From: Seleniivibrio sp.
GTDB taxonomy: Bacteria > Chrysiogenota > Deferribacteres > Deferribacterales > Geovibrionaceae
DNA: 64,000 nt
Direction of reading: 5' to 3'
NCBI RefSeq assembly: GCF_021209385.1
Contig: NZ_JAJOIL010000037.1
Location: 62,001-126,000, forward strand
Numbering within the stretch: position 1 is the stretch's first letter; every line of letters begins with the position of its first letter. Below the pieces are notes generated by a model that was not told the origin of the DNA, did not search any database, and worked only from the letters and a program-made list of their open reading frames with translations. A program made the translations under genes and the position numbers. Below are positions 26,474-35,929 of this stretch, piece by piece.

Positions 26474-29400
26474 TTCTTTTTTACCTTCTGAACAGCGTCC
26501 TTTATCTTATCAATACTCTCTTTCCAGCCTGCAACCTCATCCGCGCCGATGATGTCGATGCTTCCGCCCTGAAAATCACCTTCTATGTCGCCCATACGCT
26601 CCTCTATCCAACCCTCTATCTCAAGATAAGTGTCTTTGAGCGTATCCAGCATTTCCGGGTCGGCGTTCCAAAGCCCTCTGGCTTCCGCCTCAATAAGCCT
26701 TCTCGCAGCCTCTTCCAAAGCCCACGGGTTGTGCTTTTCAAAAAATTCTCTGTTCTCTTTATCCGCCAAGAAAGTTCTGGTGATGTCATCAAAAATTTTA
26801 TCGTCAACGTCGCCTGTCGCCGCTTCCCAGCCGAACACCCTGCCGATGCGCTTGGAGATGTCTCCCGCGCCTTTGTAACCGTGGCGTTTCATGCCGTCTA
26901 TCCATTTCGGGTTCAGAAGTTTTGTCCTTACAACCCTGCGTATCTCGTCCGAAAGTGTACGCACTTCGACTGCTGACGGTTCTCTGGTATCACCGTAATA
27001 GTTTTTTATCTTTTCGCCTTTGAGATGTCCGGCAGTGACACTCAGTCCGCCGTGGTTACCGAAATAGCCGCAGCAACCCAAAAGGTCGTGAGCATCGTCC
27101 ATTATTTTGTTGAAAGTAACGTCAACTGTCGCAAGCGAGCGGGCAAGCTCCTCGTATGAAGCCTCTCCGAAATATCCATCGCCGTAGGCATAGCCGTTCC
27201 ATGCGATGAATATGTCTGCAAGGTCGGATTCGGTCTTCCAGGCGGAAGCATACACAGCCAAATTCACACCCGCCCTGTATGTTCCGGGTGCGGCAGAAAA
27301 GATTCTGCGCGATGCACGCCGGAATGCGTTTCTGTCAGCAGGGTCTGTTCCCTGCTCTTTTATATTCTCCAGTGAGTGTTTCCTCACAAAGTTAAGCTCA
27401 ATGGGTTCTTCAAGTTCCGCCACAGCCTGAATTGCTCTGTCAATCAGAGCTATCCTGTCGGGAAAATTGTCCCTTGTTATGCCCGAGACCCTGATTGTCA
27501 AATCTATTCTCGGTCTTCCAAGCTCCGACAGAGGCATTATCTCAAAACTCTGCACCCTGCCGTTTGCCGCCCAGACAGGGCGCACGCCCAGCAGATGCAT
27601 CATCTGCGCCATCCCCTCTCCGTCCGACCACATAATGTCGGCACACATCCAGTAGAACGCCACGTTTTCCGGCAATCTGCCCTCTTCGTTCAAATACTTG
27701 TTTATCAGCGCATCAGAAAGTTTTCTGCCCAGAACAGCCGCCGCTTTGGTGGGTACACTCTCCGGATCAAGAGAGAACATATTGCGCCCCGTGGGCAGAA
27801 CATCATCTTTGCCTCTGTATATCAAACCCGATGCGCCCGCAGGGGTATATCCTCCATCTACAGCATTAAGCATTGATAAATCTTCTGTGGAAAGCCTTAA
27901 TCTTTCCAGTATATCCAGCGCACGCTCCCGCAGTGCCAAATATTTTTCAGGTTCGGAGCAGTCGCCGAACTCCTCTGTGATTCTGTTTATAAGTTCATCG
28001 GCGCCGGCAGTCATACACAGCCGTACCAGCTTTTGTGCCGCCGCATCAGTCATTTCAAGCATGGTTCCGCCGTCAAATCCGCTGTCTTCATCAGTGGTTC
28101 CCTGATTGTTCAGCATAAAATCAAAGTCCATAGACAAAAGTTTTGCCGCAAGCCTTCTGGGAGACGTATCCGCCGCAGTATCAAAATGCAGTACGCCGTA
28201 AACGTAGCCAGCTTCATCCTCCGGCAGATGTCCGAAAATATGCATCCCGTCCTGAATTCTGGTATTTCGCATACGGCTGAGAACGCCATGCGCCGAATCC
28301 TTAACCTCAGAAAAACGGGCGGCGTTCAGATCGAAGAAGCCAAGCTCCTCCTGCATCTTCATCTGCTCCAGAAGCCCGATGATGATATGTTCCAGCATAT
28401 GACATCTGCCCGCATCCGAAACCTTAGCCTGTTCCCACTCGCCAAGCATTCTGTCCAGCTCCAGATAGTCGCCGTACAGCCCGCCGTGTATGAGAGGAGC
28501 CTGCATATGGTTCACCAGCGTGGCATAACTGCGCCGTTTAGCTATTATCCCTTCGGGGGAGTTGTCAGCGTTATATATATAAAGATGGGGGAGTTTGCCT
28601 ATTACTATGTCGGGCAGGCAGGCTTCCGAAAGCCCTGCACCCTTACCCGGCAGAAACTCAAGAGTTCCGTGCGTGCCGACATGTATCACTGCGTGCGCTC
28701 CATACTCCTTCTCAATCCACCTGTATGTGGCGAGATATTGATGTGGAGGCGGAATATCTGGGTCATGCAGAATTTTGCAGACCTCGCCGTCACACCTCGC
28801 ACCCGCACAGCCCCGCTTGGGCTGTACACATACCAGAACGTTTCCGAAATCAAGCCCCGTCACAACTATCTTACCGTCATGCACCATAGCCGGAGGCATG
28901 CCGCCCACAGCCTCGCCCGGAGGATTGCCCCAGACCTCGCACATTCTGTTCTTTATCTTTTCGGGCAGCTCGTCCCACCAGCTGCAATATGTGTCAACGT
29001 CCACCTGCGCCAGTGCGCCGCCCTTGTTCACTATCTCATCCACCGTCGTCCAGCGGAATTCGCTTATCGCCTTTTTCGTCAGAATCATCTGCGAAAGAGC
29101 TTCACCGCTTTCCGGAATATCACGCACATCGAATCCGTTCCGTTTCATCAGATGCATCAGCCTGACAACGCTCTCTGTTGTATCAAGCCCGGCTCCTGAA
29201 CCGACTGTTGCCTCAACTGAGGCACATGCGGCATTGTGGAGCATGAAAACGACCCGTTTTGAAGCGGCAGGAGATTTTCCGAGCCGCACACGCTCCCCAA
29301 TGCGTATTGCAAGGTCACCGCATCGACGCTTATGGGGCGTCCGTTCAGACACGGAACCATACTCGCCTTTTTTCATTCCGCCGATGAAGAAGGGTTCTAT

Positions 29401-30360
29401 CACCCCCTCGAACTCCGGCATAGCTATCGACCACGGGATATCGGCACTCAGCCCTATCGGGTCATCCTCCCACTCCTCAATGGTTTTTGAGGAGGAGACC
29501 ACAGGCTGAAACACCGGAACATTGAGCCTTTTCAGAAGCTCAGTGCCACCCATGGAAACCTTGGTATCTGCCATGCTGTTACCTCTGGAATGATCCAGAA
29601 AGAATGTCAGCATTTTCACAAAAACATCAATGATTACCTCATCGCCGCGCATGAAATATTTTTCTACCGTGCCGCCGCTGCCGAGTGCGCCGACATCGCT
29701 GTCTCGCGTTCCGTTGGAAAAAGCGGGAATGACCCGCATACCATTATCCTCCAGCGCGCGTATCATCTCATGCTCGACATCAAGCTGTCCGTTCACCCAA
29801 TAGTGTCTGCTGAAAAGAATACCGGCGCAGGGGGCGTCCGAAAGCCCTTTTTCGATACAATAGGTATCGTACCAGTCAAGGTAATCATCAATATTCTCGT
29901 AATGATCAGAAGGGGCAGAGGGATGATGCACCCCCTGCCATGGAAACTCGAAAACGGGCGGAACAGGGCAGCCGATTCCCATTACCTCGTTTGCGATGAG
30001 GCTCAGAAGCCCCGCCGCATTCCGGCTGCCCCCTGCGCGCAGATATTCCGCACACTTTCTCAGTATGGGAACAGACACATTTGACAAAGCCCAGTAGGAC
30101 GGATCGTGGCTAAGACATATTACGGTCTTTTCCGAACCCTTAAAGTGGTCTTCAACCTCCTGCCAGAACACATCGGCTGAACGGTAAAGAAGAACCACAT
30201 CGGAATTTTCCGCATCTTCAAAAGCCTGTTTCAGGAGAGATTCGTCCCTTGCTATGTCTTTTGAGCCGAACATGTTAAGCCTGACAAAATCAAGCTCTGC
30301 GGCTCCTTTTATAAGTGCCTGCGCATGGCTGCTCCATACTATGCCCGTTATCCGCATCAT
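26470..30360 (-). CDS. CobN/HmuS-like large chelatase subunit
   Basis: A 1296-residue member of the CobN/ChlH/BchH family, the porphyrin- or corrin-binding chelatase subunit. The conserved block HVGTHGTLEFLPGKGAGLS is near residue 565-585, followed by YIYNADNSPEGIIAKRRSYA; the C-terminal part has TAGHLKGEKIKNYYGDTREPS. The family includes aerobic cobaltochelatase CobN and the HmuS proteins of heme-uptake operons. No other cobalamin-synthesis gene is nearby, while receptor and ABC import genes are, so import-linked metal insertion or removal from a tetrapyrrole is the better-supported reading, though still inference. The ATG at 30360 follows GAGG and lies seven bases after the receptor stop. 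Confidence 0.88.
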   Translation of the reverse strand: MMRITGIVWSSHAQALIKGAAELDFVRLNMFGSKDIARDESLLKQAFEDAENSDVVLLYRSADVFWQEVEDHFKGSEKTVICLSHDPSYWALSNVSVPILRKCAEYLRAGGSRNAAGLLSLIANEVMGIGCPVPPVFEFPWQGVHHPSAPSDHYENIDDYLDWYDTYCIEKGLSDAPCAGILFSRHYWVNGQLDVEHEMIRALEDNGMRVIPAFSNGTRDSDVGALGSGGTVEKYFMRGDEVIIDVFVKMLTFFLDHSRGNSMADTKVSMGGTELLKRLNVPVFQPVVSSSKTIEEWEDDPIGLSADIPWSIAMPEFEGVIEPFFIGGMKKGEYGSVSERTPHKRRCGDLAIRIGERVRLGKSPAASKRVVFMLHNAACASVEATVGSGAGLDTTESVVRLMHLMKRNGFDVRDIPESGEALSQMILTKKAISEFRWTTVDEIVNKGGALAQVDVDTYCSWWDELPEKIKNRMCEVWGNPPGEAVGGMPPAMVHDGKIVVTGLDFGNVLVCVQPKRGCAGARCDGEVCKILHDPDIPPPHQYLATYRWIEKEYGAHAVIHVGTHGTLEFLPGKGAGLSEACLPDIVIGKLPHLYIYNADNSPEGIIAKRRSYATLVNHMQAPLIHGGLYGDYLELDRMLGEWEQAKVSDAGRCHMLEHIIIGLLEQMKMQEELGFFDLNAARFSEVKDSAHGVLSRMRNTRIQDGMHIFGHLPEDEAGYVYGVLHFDTAADTSPRRLAAKLLSMDFDFMLNNQGTTDEDSGFDGGTMLEMTDAAAQKLVRLCMTAGADELINRITEEFGDCSEPEKYLALRERALDILERLRLSTEDLSMLNAVDGGYTPAGASGLIYRGKDDVLPTGRNMFSLDPESVPTKAAAVLGRKLSDALINKYLNEEGRLPENVAFYWMCADIMWSDGEGMAQMMHLLGVRPVWAANGRVQSFEIMPLSELGRPRIDLTIRVSGITRDNFPDRIALIDRAIQAVAELEEPIELNFVRKHSLENIKEQGTDPADRNAFRRASRRIFSAAPGTYRAGVNLAVYASAWKTESDLADIFIAWNGYAYGDGYFGEASYEELARSLATVDVTFNKIMDDAHDLLGCCGYFGNHGGLSVTAGHLKGEKIKNYYGDTREPSAVEVRTLSDEIRRVVRTKLLNPKWIDGMKRHGYKGAGDISKRIGRVFGWEAATGDVDDKIFDDITRTFLADKENREFFEKHNPWALEEAARRLIEAEARGLWNADPEMLDTLKDTYLEIEGWIEERMGDIEGDFQGGSIDIIGADEVAGWKESIDKIKDAVQKVKKK

Positions 30361-30367
30361 TTATCCT

Positions 30368-32551
30368 CTAAAACTTCGCTGTAACTTCCACCATGTAGTT
30401 TCTCTCTCTGCCCACATAGTAGTCGTAGTATTCTTTGTCGAATATATTGTTTATTGCACCGGAAACCTCGAAGTGTTTGCCGATTTCGGCAATGACTTTC
30501 GTGTTCCACAGCCAGCGTTCGGTATACCCGCCGTATACGTCATCTACGTCCGTATTGTCATCCGCTGTGTAAATTCTGCCCTGATAGTTACCGTCCAGAG
30601 CGAATGTCAGCATTCTCCATTTGTAGCTGCTGCCCACGTTGAATACCTTTTCCGGTACGTCAGTGAGTTTCTTGCCTTCGGAATCGGGATTGTTATCGTT
30701 CTCAAGAACCTCTGAATCAACCCATGCTGCGTTCGCATAAAGTTTCAGATTTTTTACAGGCAGGTATTCTATGCCAAGCTCGATACCGTCGATTCTTGCT
30801 TTACCCACGTTCTGCATATATCTGTCTGAACCTGTTGCGGTTCTTTCCAGAGCATCTTTAAGTTCGCTTCTGTAATAGGTTCCGGTCAGCTTCATTTTTT
30901 TAGCAAAGAAGAACTGATCAAAACCGAGCTCCCAGCTTTTCAGCTTTTCAGGGTCAAGATCGGGGTTTGAGTGATAAGTGGTTGTTCCTGATTTCCATGT
31001 TCTGTAAAGGTCGTATATGCTGGGCGGACGGAAAGCAGTACCGTAGCTCGTTCTGAGACTGGTTTCTTTCAGCGGTTTCCAGACGAGAGCTATTTTCGGG
31101 CTTACAGCCGAGTCTGACGGTTCTTCAAACTCCTCAACGCTCCCAATTGAACCGGATTTACCGTCTGTTGCCTTCCAGGAATCATAACGCACTCCCGCAT
31201 AAATCGTGAAATTAGCGGGAAGCAGCCATTCGTCCTGAACATAAAGTCCGTAGTTGTCTGTCTTGCCCTGTGTAATGTCCGTTTTAGCAGTTTTACTGTC
31301 CTCATCCCTGTAAAATGACAGAGAATAGCCTGAAGCATCATAGTCGTCGGCTCTGTAGGTGAAGCCGCCTGTAACGGTATGCTTAGAGCCTGCTTTTCCT
31401 GTAGCCTGAATATCAGTGAACCATGTATTCACATTTGAGTCGGACAGAGTGCCTGCCGCGGTATCATATGTTCCGGAGCTTCCTGCGGAAGTGTACCATT
31501 TATCCTTATCACTGTAGCTTAGTTTTGCGGTGAGATTCACTTTGCCGAAATCTCTCTCGTAAATAGCGGAATAAGTCGTATAGGTTTCATCTCCGTTTCC
31601 ATTGTAATAAACAAAGCTGTTGGGTGTTACTGTTGCGTATCTGCCGTCTTCAGTCACAACATATCCGCTGTAAGCAGTGTTTCCGCTTGCGTCGGTCAGA
31701 TATGAATTGGGACTGTCATAACCGTACTGATGGCGTCCCCACTGGATATTAAGGTTAAGCATACTAACTGCATCGGGGGTATAGTAAGTCTGAAGGTTTA
31801 CGTTCTGACGTTCTGCCCAGTTGCGTCCCGTGTCGCCTACAATAACCTGATCTGCTCCCGCAGTGCTTGTGGTTGCCTCTCCGCCGTAAAGCTGTGTGCC
31901 AGTGGGTACTGTGGATGTCACGCTTCTTCTCACAAGTCCCGTTGCATAGCCGTCGGTTTTTTCCTGCTCGTACCCGATGCGGATACCGAATTTATCGGAA
32001 AAAGTATCACCGTATGAAAGACTGAGTTTTCTTGTGCCGTCGCTTCCGGTTCCCAGAGTGACCTGTCCCTCTCTTCCTGCGGGTTTATGGGTGATGATAT
32101 TCACCGCTCCGCCAAGAGCGTGACCGCCGTAAAGAGCGGACGCAGGACCTCTAGTAATCTCTATCCTTTCAACGTTCTGAACACCGAGCTGTGTCCATGT
32201 CACCCCTGCACTGTAACCATCATTAACAGGGATACCGTCGATCATAATAAGCGTTCTGTCCTGACCGTTCAGCCCTCTCAGGGCTATGCTGGGCGTCGCA
32301 GACATAATCCCTTTATTTCTGCCGACCATAACTCCTGTTTCATATTTGAGTGCATCGTCGATGGTTGATATGCTGTGTTGTTTGATTTCATCGCCAGTAA
32401 TTACGCTCACGCTGGCAGGTGCATCCTCAACCGCTGTGGTGGTTCTGGTGGCTGTAACAGCCGTCTCTTCAAGTGTTGCGGAATCCTCCGCAAAAACGGG
32501 TGCCGACATGGCTGCCAGCGCAATAACCGTTACAAGTAAAATTCTCTTCAT
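30368..32551 (-). CDS. TonB-dependent outer-membrane receptor
   Basis: A 727-residue receptor with a signal peptide (cleavage after PVFA, about residue 21), a TonB-box-like segment LEETAVTAT, and a plug domain with SVSVITGDEIKQ, ALRGLNGQDRTLIMIDGIP and VERIEITRGPASALYGGHALGG. A 22-strand-type barrel ends in the aromatic residue typical of outer-membrane proteins (VTAKF). Such receptors import siderophores, heme or corrinoids. BtuB-like plug wording and the CobN-like neighbour suggest a tetrapyrrole, but the ligand is not fixed by the sequence. The start codon overlaps the stop of the ATPase gene by one base. Confidence 0.9.
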   Translation of the reverse strand: MKRILLVTVIALAAMSAPVFAEDSATLEETAVTATRTTTAVEDAPASVSVITGDEIKQHSISTIDDALKYETGVMVGRNKGIMSATPSIALRGLNGQDRTLIMIDGIPVNDGYSAGVTWTQLGVQNVERIEITRGPASALYGGHALGGAVNIITHKPAGREGQVTLGTGSDGTRKLSLSYGDTFSDKFGIRIGYEQEKTDGYATGLVRRSVTSTVPTGTQLYGGEATTSTAGADQVIVGDTGRNWAERQNVNLQTYYTPDAVSMLNLNIQWGRHQYGYDSPNSYLTDASGNTAYSGYVVTEDGRYATVTPNSFVYYNGNGDETYTTYSAIYERDFGKVNLTAKLSYSDKDKWYTSAGSSGTYDTAAGTLSDSNVNTWFTDIQATGKAGSKHTVTGGFTYRADDYDASGYSLSFYRDEDSKTAKTDITQGKTDNYGLYVQDEWLLPANFTIYAGVRYDSWKATDGKSGSIGSVEEFEEPSDSAVSPKIALVWKPLKETSLRTSYGTAFRPPSIYDLYRTWKSGTTTYHSNPDLDPEKLKSWELGFDQFFFAKKMKLTGTYYRSELKDALERTATGSDRYMQNVGKARIDGIELGIEYLPVKNLKLYANAAWVDSEVLENDNNPDSEGKKLTDVPEKVFNVGSSYKWRMLTFALDGNYQGRIYTADDNTDVDDVYGGYTERWLWNTKVIAEIGKHFEVSGAINNIFDKEYYDYYVGRERNYMVEVTAKF

Positions 32552-33327
32552 TACTCCTCCTCTTTATTAAAACTGAGACCTCGTATACCGACGGAAATAC
32601 CTCCTGCCATAGTCACTTCCGCCTCTACTCCGTATACTTTTCTCAGCATTTCCTCATTTAAAATATCTGCGGGACTGCCGGATGCATACACCCTGCCGCC
32701 GCTTAAAACTAAAGCTCTGTCGGATCTGTTTGCCGCAAGCTGAATGTCATGTATAGCCATGAGCACCCCCTTTCCTTCCGCCGCCAGTGAAGAAATTATT
32801 TCCATAGTCTCTATCTGGTGGCGCACGTCCAGACTGCTTGTGGGTTCATCCAGTATTATGTAGTCTGCATCCTGTGCCACAGCCCTTGCCAGAGCAACCT
32901 TCTGACGCTGACCGCCGCTGAGCTGAGTCATATCCCGCATGGCAAGCTCTAAAAGCCCAAGGCGATCAAGCACAGCCTCCACAGCATCAATATCAGCAGA
33001 AGGAATATGCCACGAAAGGTTCTTCCGTCTGCCCATCAGCACCGCATCGAACACCTTAACCGGAAAGCGGTTGGATATATGCTGCGGAACGTATGCCATC
33101 ACACGGGGAAACTCGTCCCTGTGGATACTCTCAAGCGGGCGACCATTTACCGTCACCAGCCCGCCGCTCCGCTTATGAATATTCATAACAGAACGCAGCA
33201 GTGTGGTTTTTCCGGAACCGTTTGGTCCCATAAGAGCGGTCACCTGCCCTTTGGGTACGGAAAAACTGATGTTGTTCAATATATTTAACTTCCCGTATGA
33301 AAACGAAAGAGAGGTCACCTCTATCAT
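32551..33327 (-). CDS. FecE/BtuD-type ABC transporter ATP-binding protein
   Basis: A 258-residue ATPase. Walker A is GPNGSGKTT near 35, signature LSGGQRQKVALA near 140, Walker B YIILDEPTSSLD near 160 and the switch His in MAIHDIQLA near 195. The sequence type is that of iron-siderophore, heme and vitamin B12 importers. It would energise passage across the inner membrane together with the FecCD permease encoded upstream, with which it overlaps by four bases. Confidence 0.92.
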   Translation of the reverse strand: MIEVTSLSFSYGKLNILNNISFSVPKGQVTALMGPNGSGKTTLLRSVMNIHKRSGGLVTVNGRPLESIHRDEFPRVMAYVPQHISNRFPVKVFDAVLMGRRKNLSWHIPSADIDAVEAVLDRLGLLELAMRDMTQLSGGQRQKVALARAVAQDADYIILDEPTSSLDVRHQIETMEIISSLAAEGKGVLMAIHDIQLAANRSDRALVLSGGRVYASGSPADILNEEMLRKVYGVEAEVTMAGGISVGIRGLSFNKEEE

Positions 33328-34340
33328 ATGTGTCCTCCCATCCTTTTTTTAAGTATTAACCACAGAAAGAAAGGAACTCCGATAAATGACGTCATTATTC
33401 CGAGCGGAATGACCTGCGGGTTCCAGAGTGTTCTGCCCGCTGTGTCCGCAGTTATGACAAGTATTGCGCCCACAAGACCTGACGCAGGAAAAAGAAATCT
33501 ATGATCACTGCCAAGAAGAAGGCGTGAGATATGGGGTGAAACGAGTCCTATGAAACCTATTACACCGGTAAAGCAGATGGAAGATGCACACATGAGAGCC
33601 GCAAGCATCATCGCTGTGAATCTGAGTCTCCCCGTATTAATTCCGCAGGCTCTCGCTGTCTCATCGCTCTCTATCATCATATTGAAATCCCATGCTCTGC
33701 GCATGAACCAAACACTCGGAAGAACGGCAAAAGCAGCCGTTATGCCTATCTGGTTCCATGTTGAATTGGCAAGACTCCCGAACATCCAGAACACAACTGC
33801 CTGAACCTGTTGGAGAGTTGCCGTGTACTGCATAAGGGATGTAAGAGCGGAAAACAGAAACATCAGGGCAACACCGGACAAAATAAAAGCTTCTGGTGAC
33901 GCACCCTTGACCCGACCGATGGCAAGCACTGCCAACGTGGTGAGCATTGCACCAGCAAAAGCGCAGGCAGCAATTATCCATGGGACGCTTGCACCATACA
34001 TAATAGCAAGCACCGCACCGAAAGCTGCGCCGGACGAAACGCCAAGTGTAAAAGGAGATGCAAGAGGGTTGCGCAGGGATATCTGACTGGCTACGCCCGA
34101 AAGAGCAAGCCCCCAGCCCACGAGAACCGCCATCACGATTCTGGGAATCCTGAGTTCCCACAGTATCATGTAGTCCGATGAGCCTTTATCGGTAAGCCCT
34201 GTCAACACTTCCTTAAAACCTGTTCCGGAAGAACCCATGAACACAGATACAACAACCATAACGACGGTCAGAAAGGCAAGAAGCAGAACGATGAGGATGC
34301 GTTTTAACTCATACTTTCTGTATTTAAGAACCGCCGTCAT
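33324..34340 (-). CDS. FecCD/BtuC-family ABC transporter permease
   Basis: A 338-residue polytopic membrane protein with around ten transmembrane helices. Family marks include ELRIPRIVMAVLVGWGLALSG near residue 50, GVASQISLRNPLASPFTLG, and GVIGFIGLVSPHISRLLLGSD near 240-260, the ATPase-coupling region. These permeases import iron-siderophores, heme or B12. The gene overlaps the binding-protein gene and the ATPase gene by four bases each. Confidence 0.93.
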   Translation of the reverse strand: MTAVLKYRKYELKRILIVLLLAFLTVVMVVVSVFMGSSGTGFKEVLTGLTDKGSSDYMILWELRIPRIVMAVLVGWGLALSGVASQISLRNPLASPFTLGVSSGAAFGAVLAIMYGASVPWIIAACAFAGAMLTTLAVLAIGRVKGASPEAFILSGVALMFLFSALTSLMQYTATLQQVQAVVFWMFGSLANSTWNQIGITAAFAVLPSVWFMRRAWDFNMMIESDETARACGINTGRLRFTAMMLAALMCASSICFTGVIGFIGLVSPHISRLLLGSDHRFLFPASGLVGAILVITADTAGRTLWNPQVIPLGIMTSFIGVPFFLWLILKKRMGGHI

Positions 34341-35299
34341 CTGGACACCGGAGGATAAACGTATACTCCTGAATATTTAAGCCCCTGAAAACGGCGAAGG
34401 TATTCTGCGTTCAAAGCTGCCGGATCAAGATGCTTAAACAGTTCCGGATGAAGTCTTTTCGCCATCTCCACCACACCCAGAAGCGCGCGGGGTCCGGGTC
34501 CCAGATCAGACGTAAGAATAAGAATTTTGCCGTTTTTGACACTATCCAGAAGACGAAGCCCCTGACGGTTCTTTATCTCGTCATAGGTTTCTTTCAGCCT
34601 GCCGCCGCATCCGCCGCCGTAGCAGTCCCTGTCGGGAATCATTTTAACAACATAGGCAGGCTTCTGGGTGTAGACCCACTCAGGTTCTACCTCCAGATAC
34701 GGGATGGATGCACCTCCGGCTATATTTTTTCCTCCGGCAAGAGTGATCATCTCATGAAAGCCTGAACCGGGACCGGAACTGCGGAATATGCCGTAGCCCT
34801 CGATATATACTTTCGGTAGTTCTTTAACTTTTGAGGTATCGTTTTTTATCCTGTTGTAAAGCGGCTTCCACCACGATAGAAGCTCCGCTGCTTCTTTCTG
34901 TCTGCCAAGCACAGAGGCAAATTCAGTTACTTCTCTCTCAAATGATGAAATTTTATAAAAATCAAAACGAAGCATCTTTATGCCAAGTCTGCCGAATTTA
35001 TCCTCTGCCTCTGCACCCGGAGATTTCACATAGCTCAAAACATAGTCTGGTCTGAGTTTCGCTATCGCTTCATAGTCGGGGTCACGCCAGCCGCCAGCCA
35101 CGGGATATTTTGCATACTTACCCCAGAAAGAAGGCTCTTTAGCTATGACGTCACTGATGCCGACAACCATATTATCGGCTTTCAAGGCTCGCATGACCTC
35201 AAGTCCGTCACTGTTCAGCACAACAATGCGAATTGGTCTTGCGTATGAGTGGAAAGATAGCATAAACACTAAAATTGAAAAAAACACTTTAAGTTTCAT
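34337..35299 (-). CDS. Periplasmic substrate-binding protein of the FecCD-type ABC transporter
   Basis: A 320-residue periplasmic binding protein with a signal peptide (hydrophobic residues 5-17, cleavage after HSYA). The two-lobe TroA/BtuF-like fold is suggested by AIAKLRPDYVLSYV and GKNIAGG. An unusual loop, DRDCYGGGCGG, near residue 228-238, puts two cysteines four residues apart and may take part in ligand or metal binding. The ATG at 35299 follows GGTG at six bases; an in-frame GTG twelve bases earlier is less likely because it would precede the signal peptide with hydrophobic residues. It is the first gene of the eight-gene uptake/chelatase operon. Confidence 0.88.
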   Translation of the reverse strand: MKLKVFFSILVFMLSFHSYARPIRIVVLNSDGLEVMRALKADNMVVGISDVIAKEPSFWGKYAKYPVAGGWRDPDYEAIAKLRPDYVLSYVKSPGAEAEDKFGRLGIKMLRFDFYKISSFEREVTEFASVLGRQKEAAELLSWWKPLYNRIKNDTSKVKELPKVYIEGYGIFRSSGPGSGFHEMITLAGGKNIAGGASIPYLEVEPEWVYTQKPAYVVKMIPDRDCYGGGCGGRLKETYDEIKNRQGLRLLDSVKNGKILILTSDLGPGPRALLGVVEMAKRLHPELFKHLDPAALNAEYLRRFQGLKYSGVYVYPPVSR

Positions 35300-35373
35300 A
35301 AGAAACACCACTTATTGACTTTTAATAAAATTTAGTGCAAATAATGAATAATACTTTTCTTGAATAAGTCATA

Positions 35374-35402
35374 CAATTAACACGCCACTTCCAACATGTC
35401 AA
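35374..35402 (-). promoter_or_regulatory. Candidate promoter of the uptake/chelatase operon
   Basis: On the minus strand, TTGACA (35402-35397) and TAATTG (35379-35374) with 17 bases between, giving a leader of about 70 bases. I looked for a cobalamin riboswitch and for a Fur box in the 195-base divergent region and found neither. Confidence 0.6.
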
Positions 35403-35494
35403 TGATTCAGTAATACTATTTATACAATCATATTACTTTGACTTGTGAAATGAGATTCGGCGTGATAAAGTTTCTGCTGATAACGGAGGGACAC

Positions 35495-35929
35495 ATGAAC
35501 GGCATAACACTGGCAGTTGATTACGGAGTTATGGGTGTGCTGGCTTTGATGAGCATCATCGCTGTTGCTGTGGCGGTTGAGCGGTTCAGCTATTTCCGCA
35601 AAATACGGCACGACAGTTTCAAAACTGTTCAGGCATACGAATCAGCACTTACAAAAAGAGTGTATATAGTTGCAACTGTTGGAACGAATGCACCATATGT
35701 CGGGCTTTTGGGCACTGTACTGGGTATAATGCAGACGTTCTATGCCATAGGTATCAGCGGTTCGGCGGACGTGGAAGCCATCATGACGGGGCTTGCCATG
35801 TCGCTTAAGGCAACAGCGGCGGGACTTGTCACCGCAATACCGGCGGTAATCCTCTATAACATCCTTATAAGAAAAATAAATGAAATGATATTACACAAAG
35901 AGGCAATTAATGCGGGAGAAGAGTTTTGA
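35495..35929 (+). CDS. exbB: ExbB/TolQ-family proton-channel subunit
   Basis: A 144-residue short-form ExbB with three membrane segments: near 8-28, then around 65-90 with the conserved GLLGTVLGIMQTF, and 105-128 with ATAAGLVTAIPAVILYN. With ExbD it converts the proton motive force into TonB motion. The short form lacks the long cytoplasmic loop extensions of E. coli ExbB. The ATG at 35495 has GGAGGG upstream, better than an upstream in-frame ATG. It diverges from the receptor/ABC operon, so both arms of the TonB system flank a shared regulatory region. Confidence 0.92.
   Translation: MNGITLAVDYGVMGVLALMSIIAVAVAVERFSYFRKIRHDSFKTVQAYESALTKRVYIVATVGTNAPYVGLLGTVLGIMQTFYAIGISGSADVEAIMTGLAMSLKATAAGLVTAIPAVILYNILIRKINEMILHKEAINAGEEF

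Noticed and set aside
28033-29199. A 388-codon open frame on the plus strand opposite cobN
   Set aside because: It is antisense to a strongly conserved chelatase gene, has no ribosome-binding site and its translation looks like a shadow (Arg/His/Cys-rich, no domain).
35300-35494. Cobalamin riboswitch or Fur box in the divergent control region
   Set aside because: No B12-box-like segment and no 19-bp Fur-type palindrome could be found by eye.
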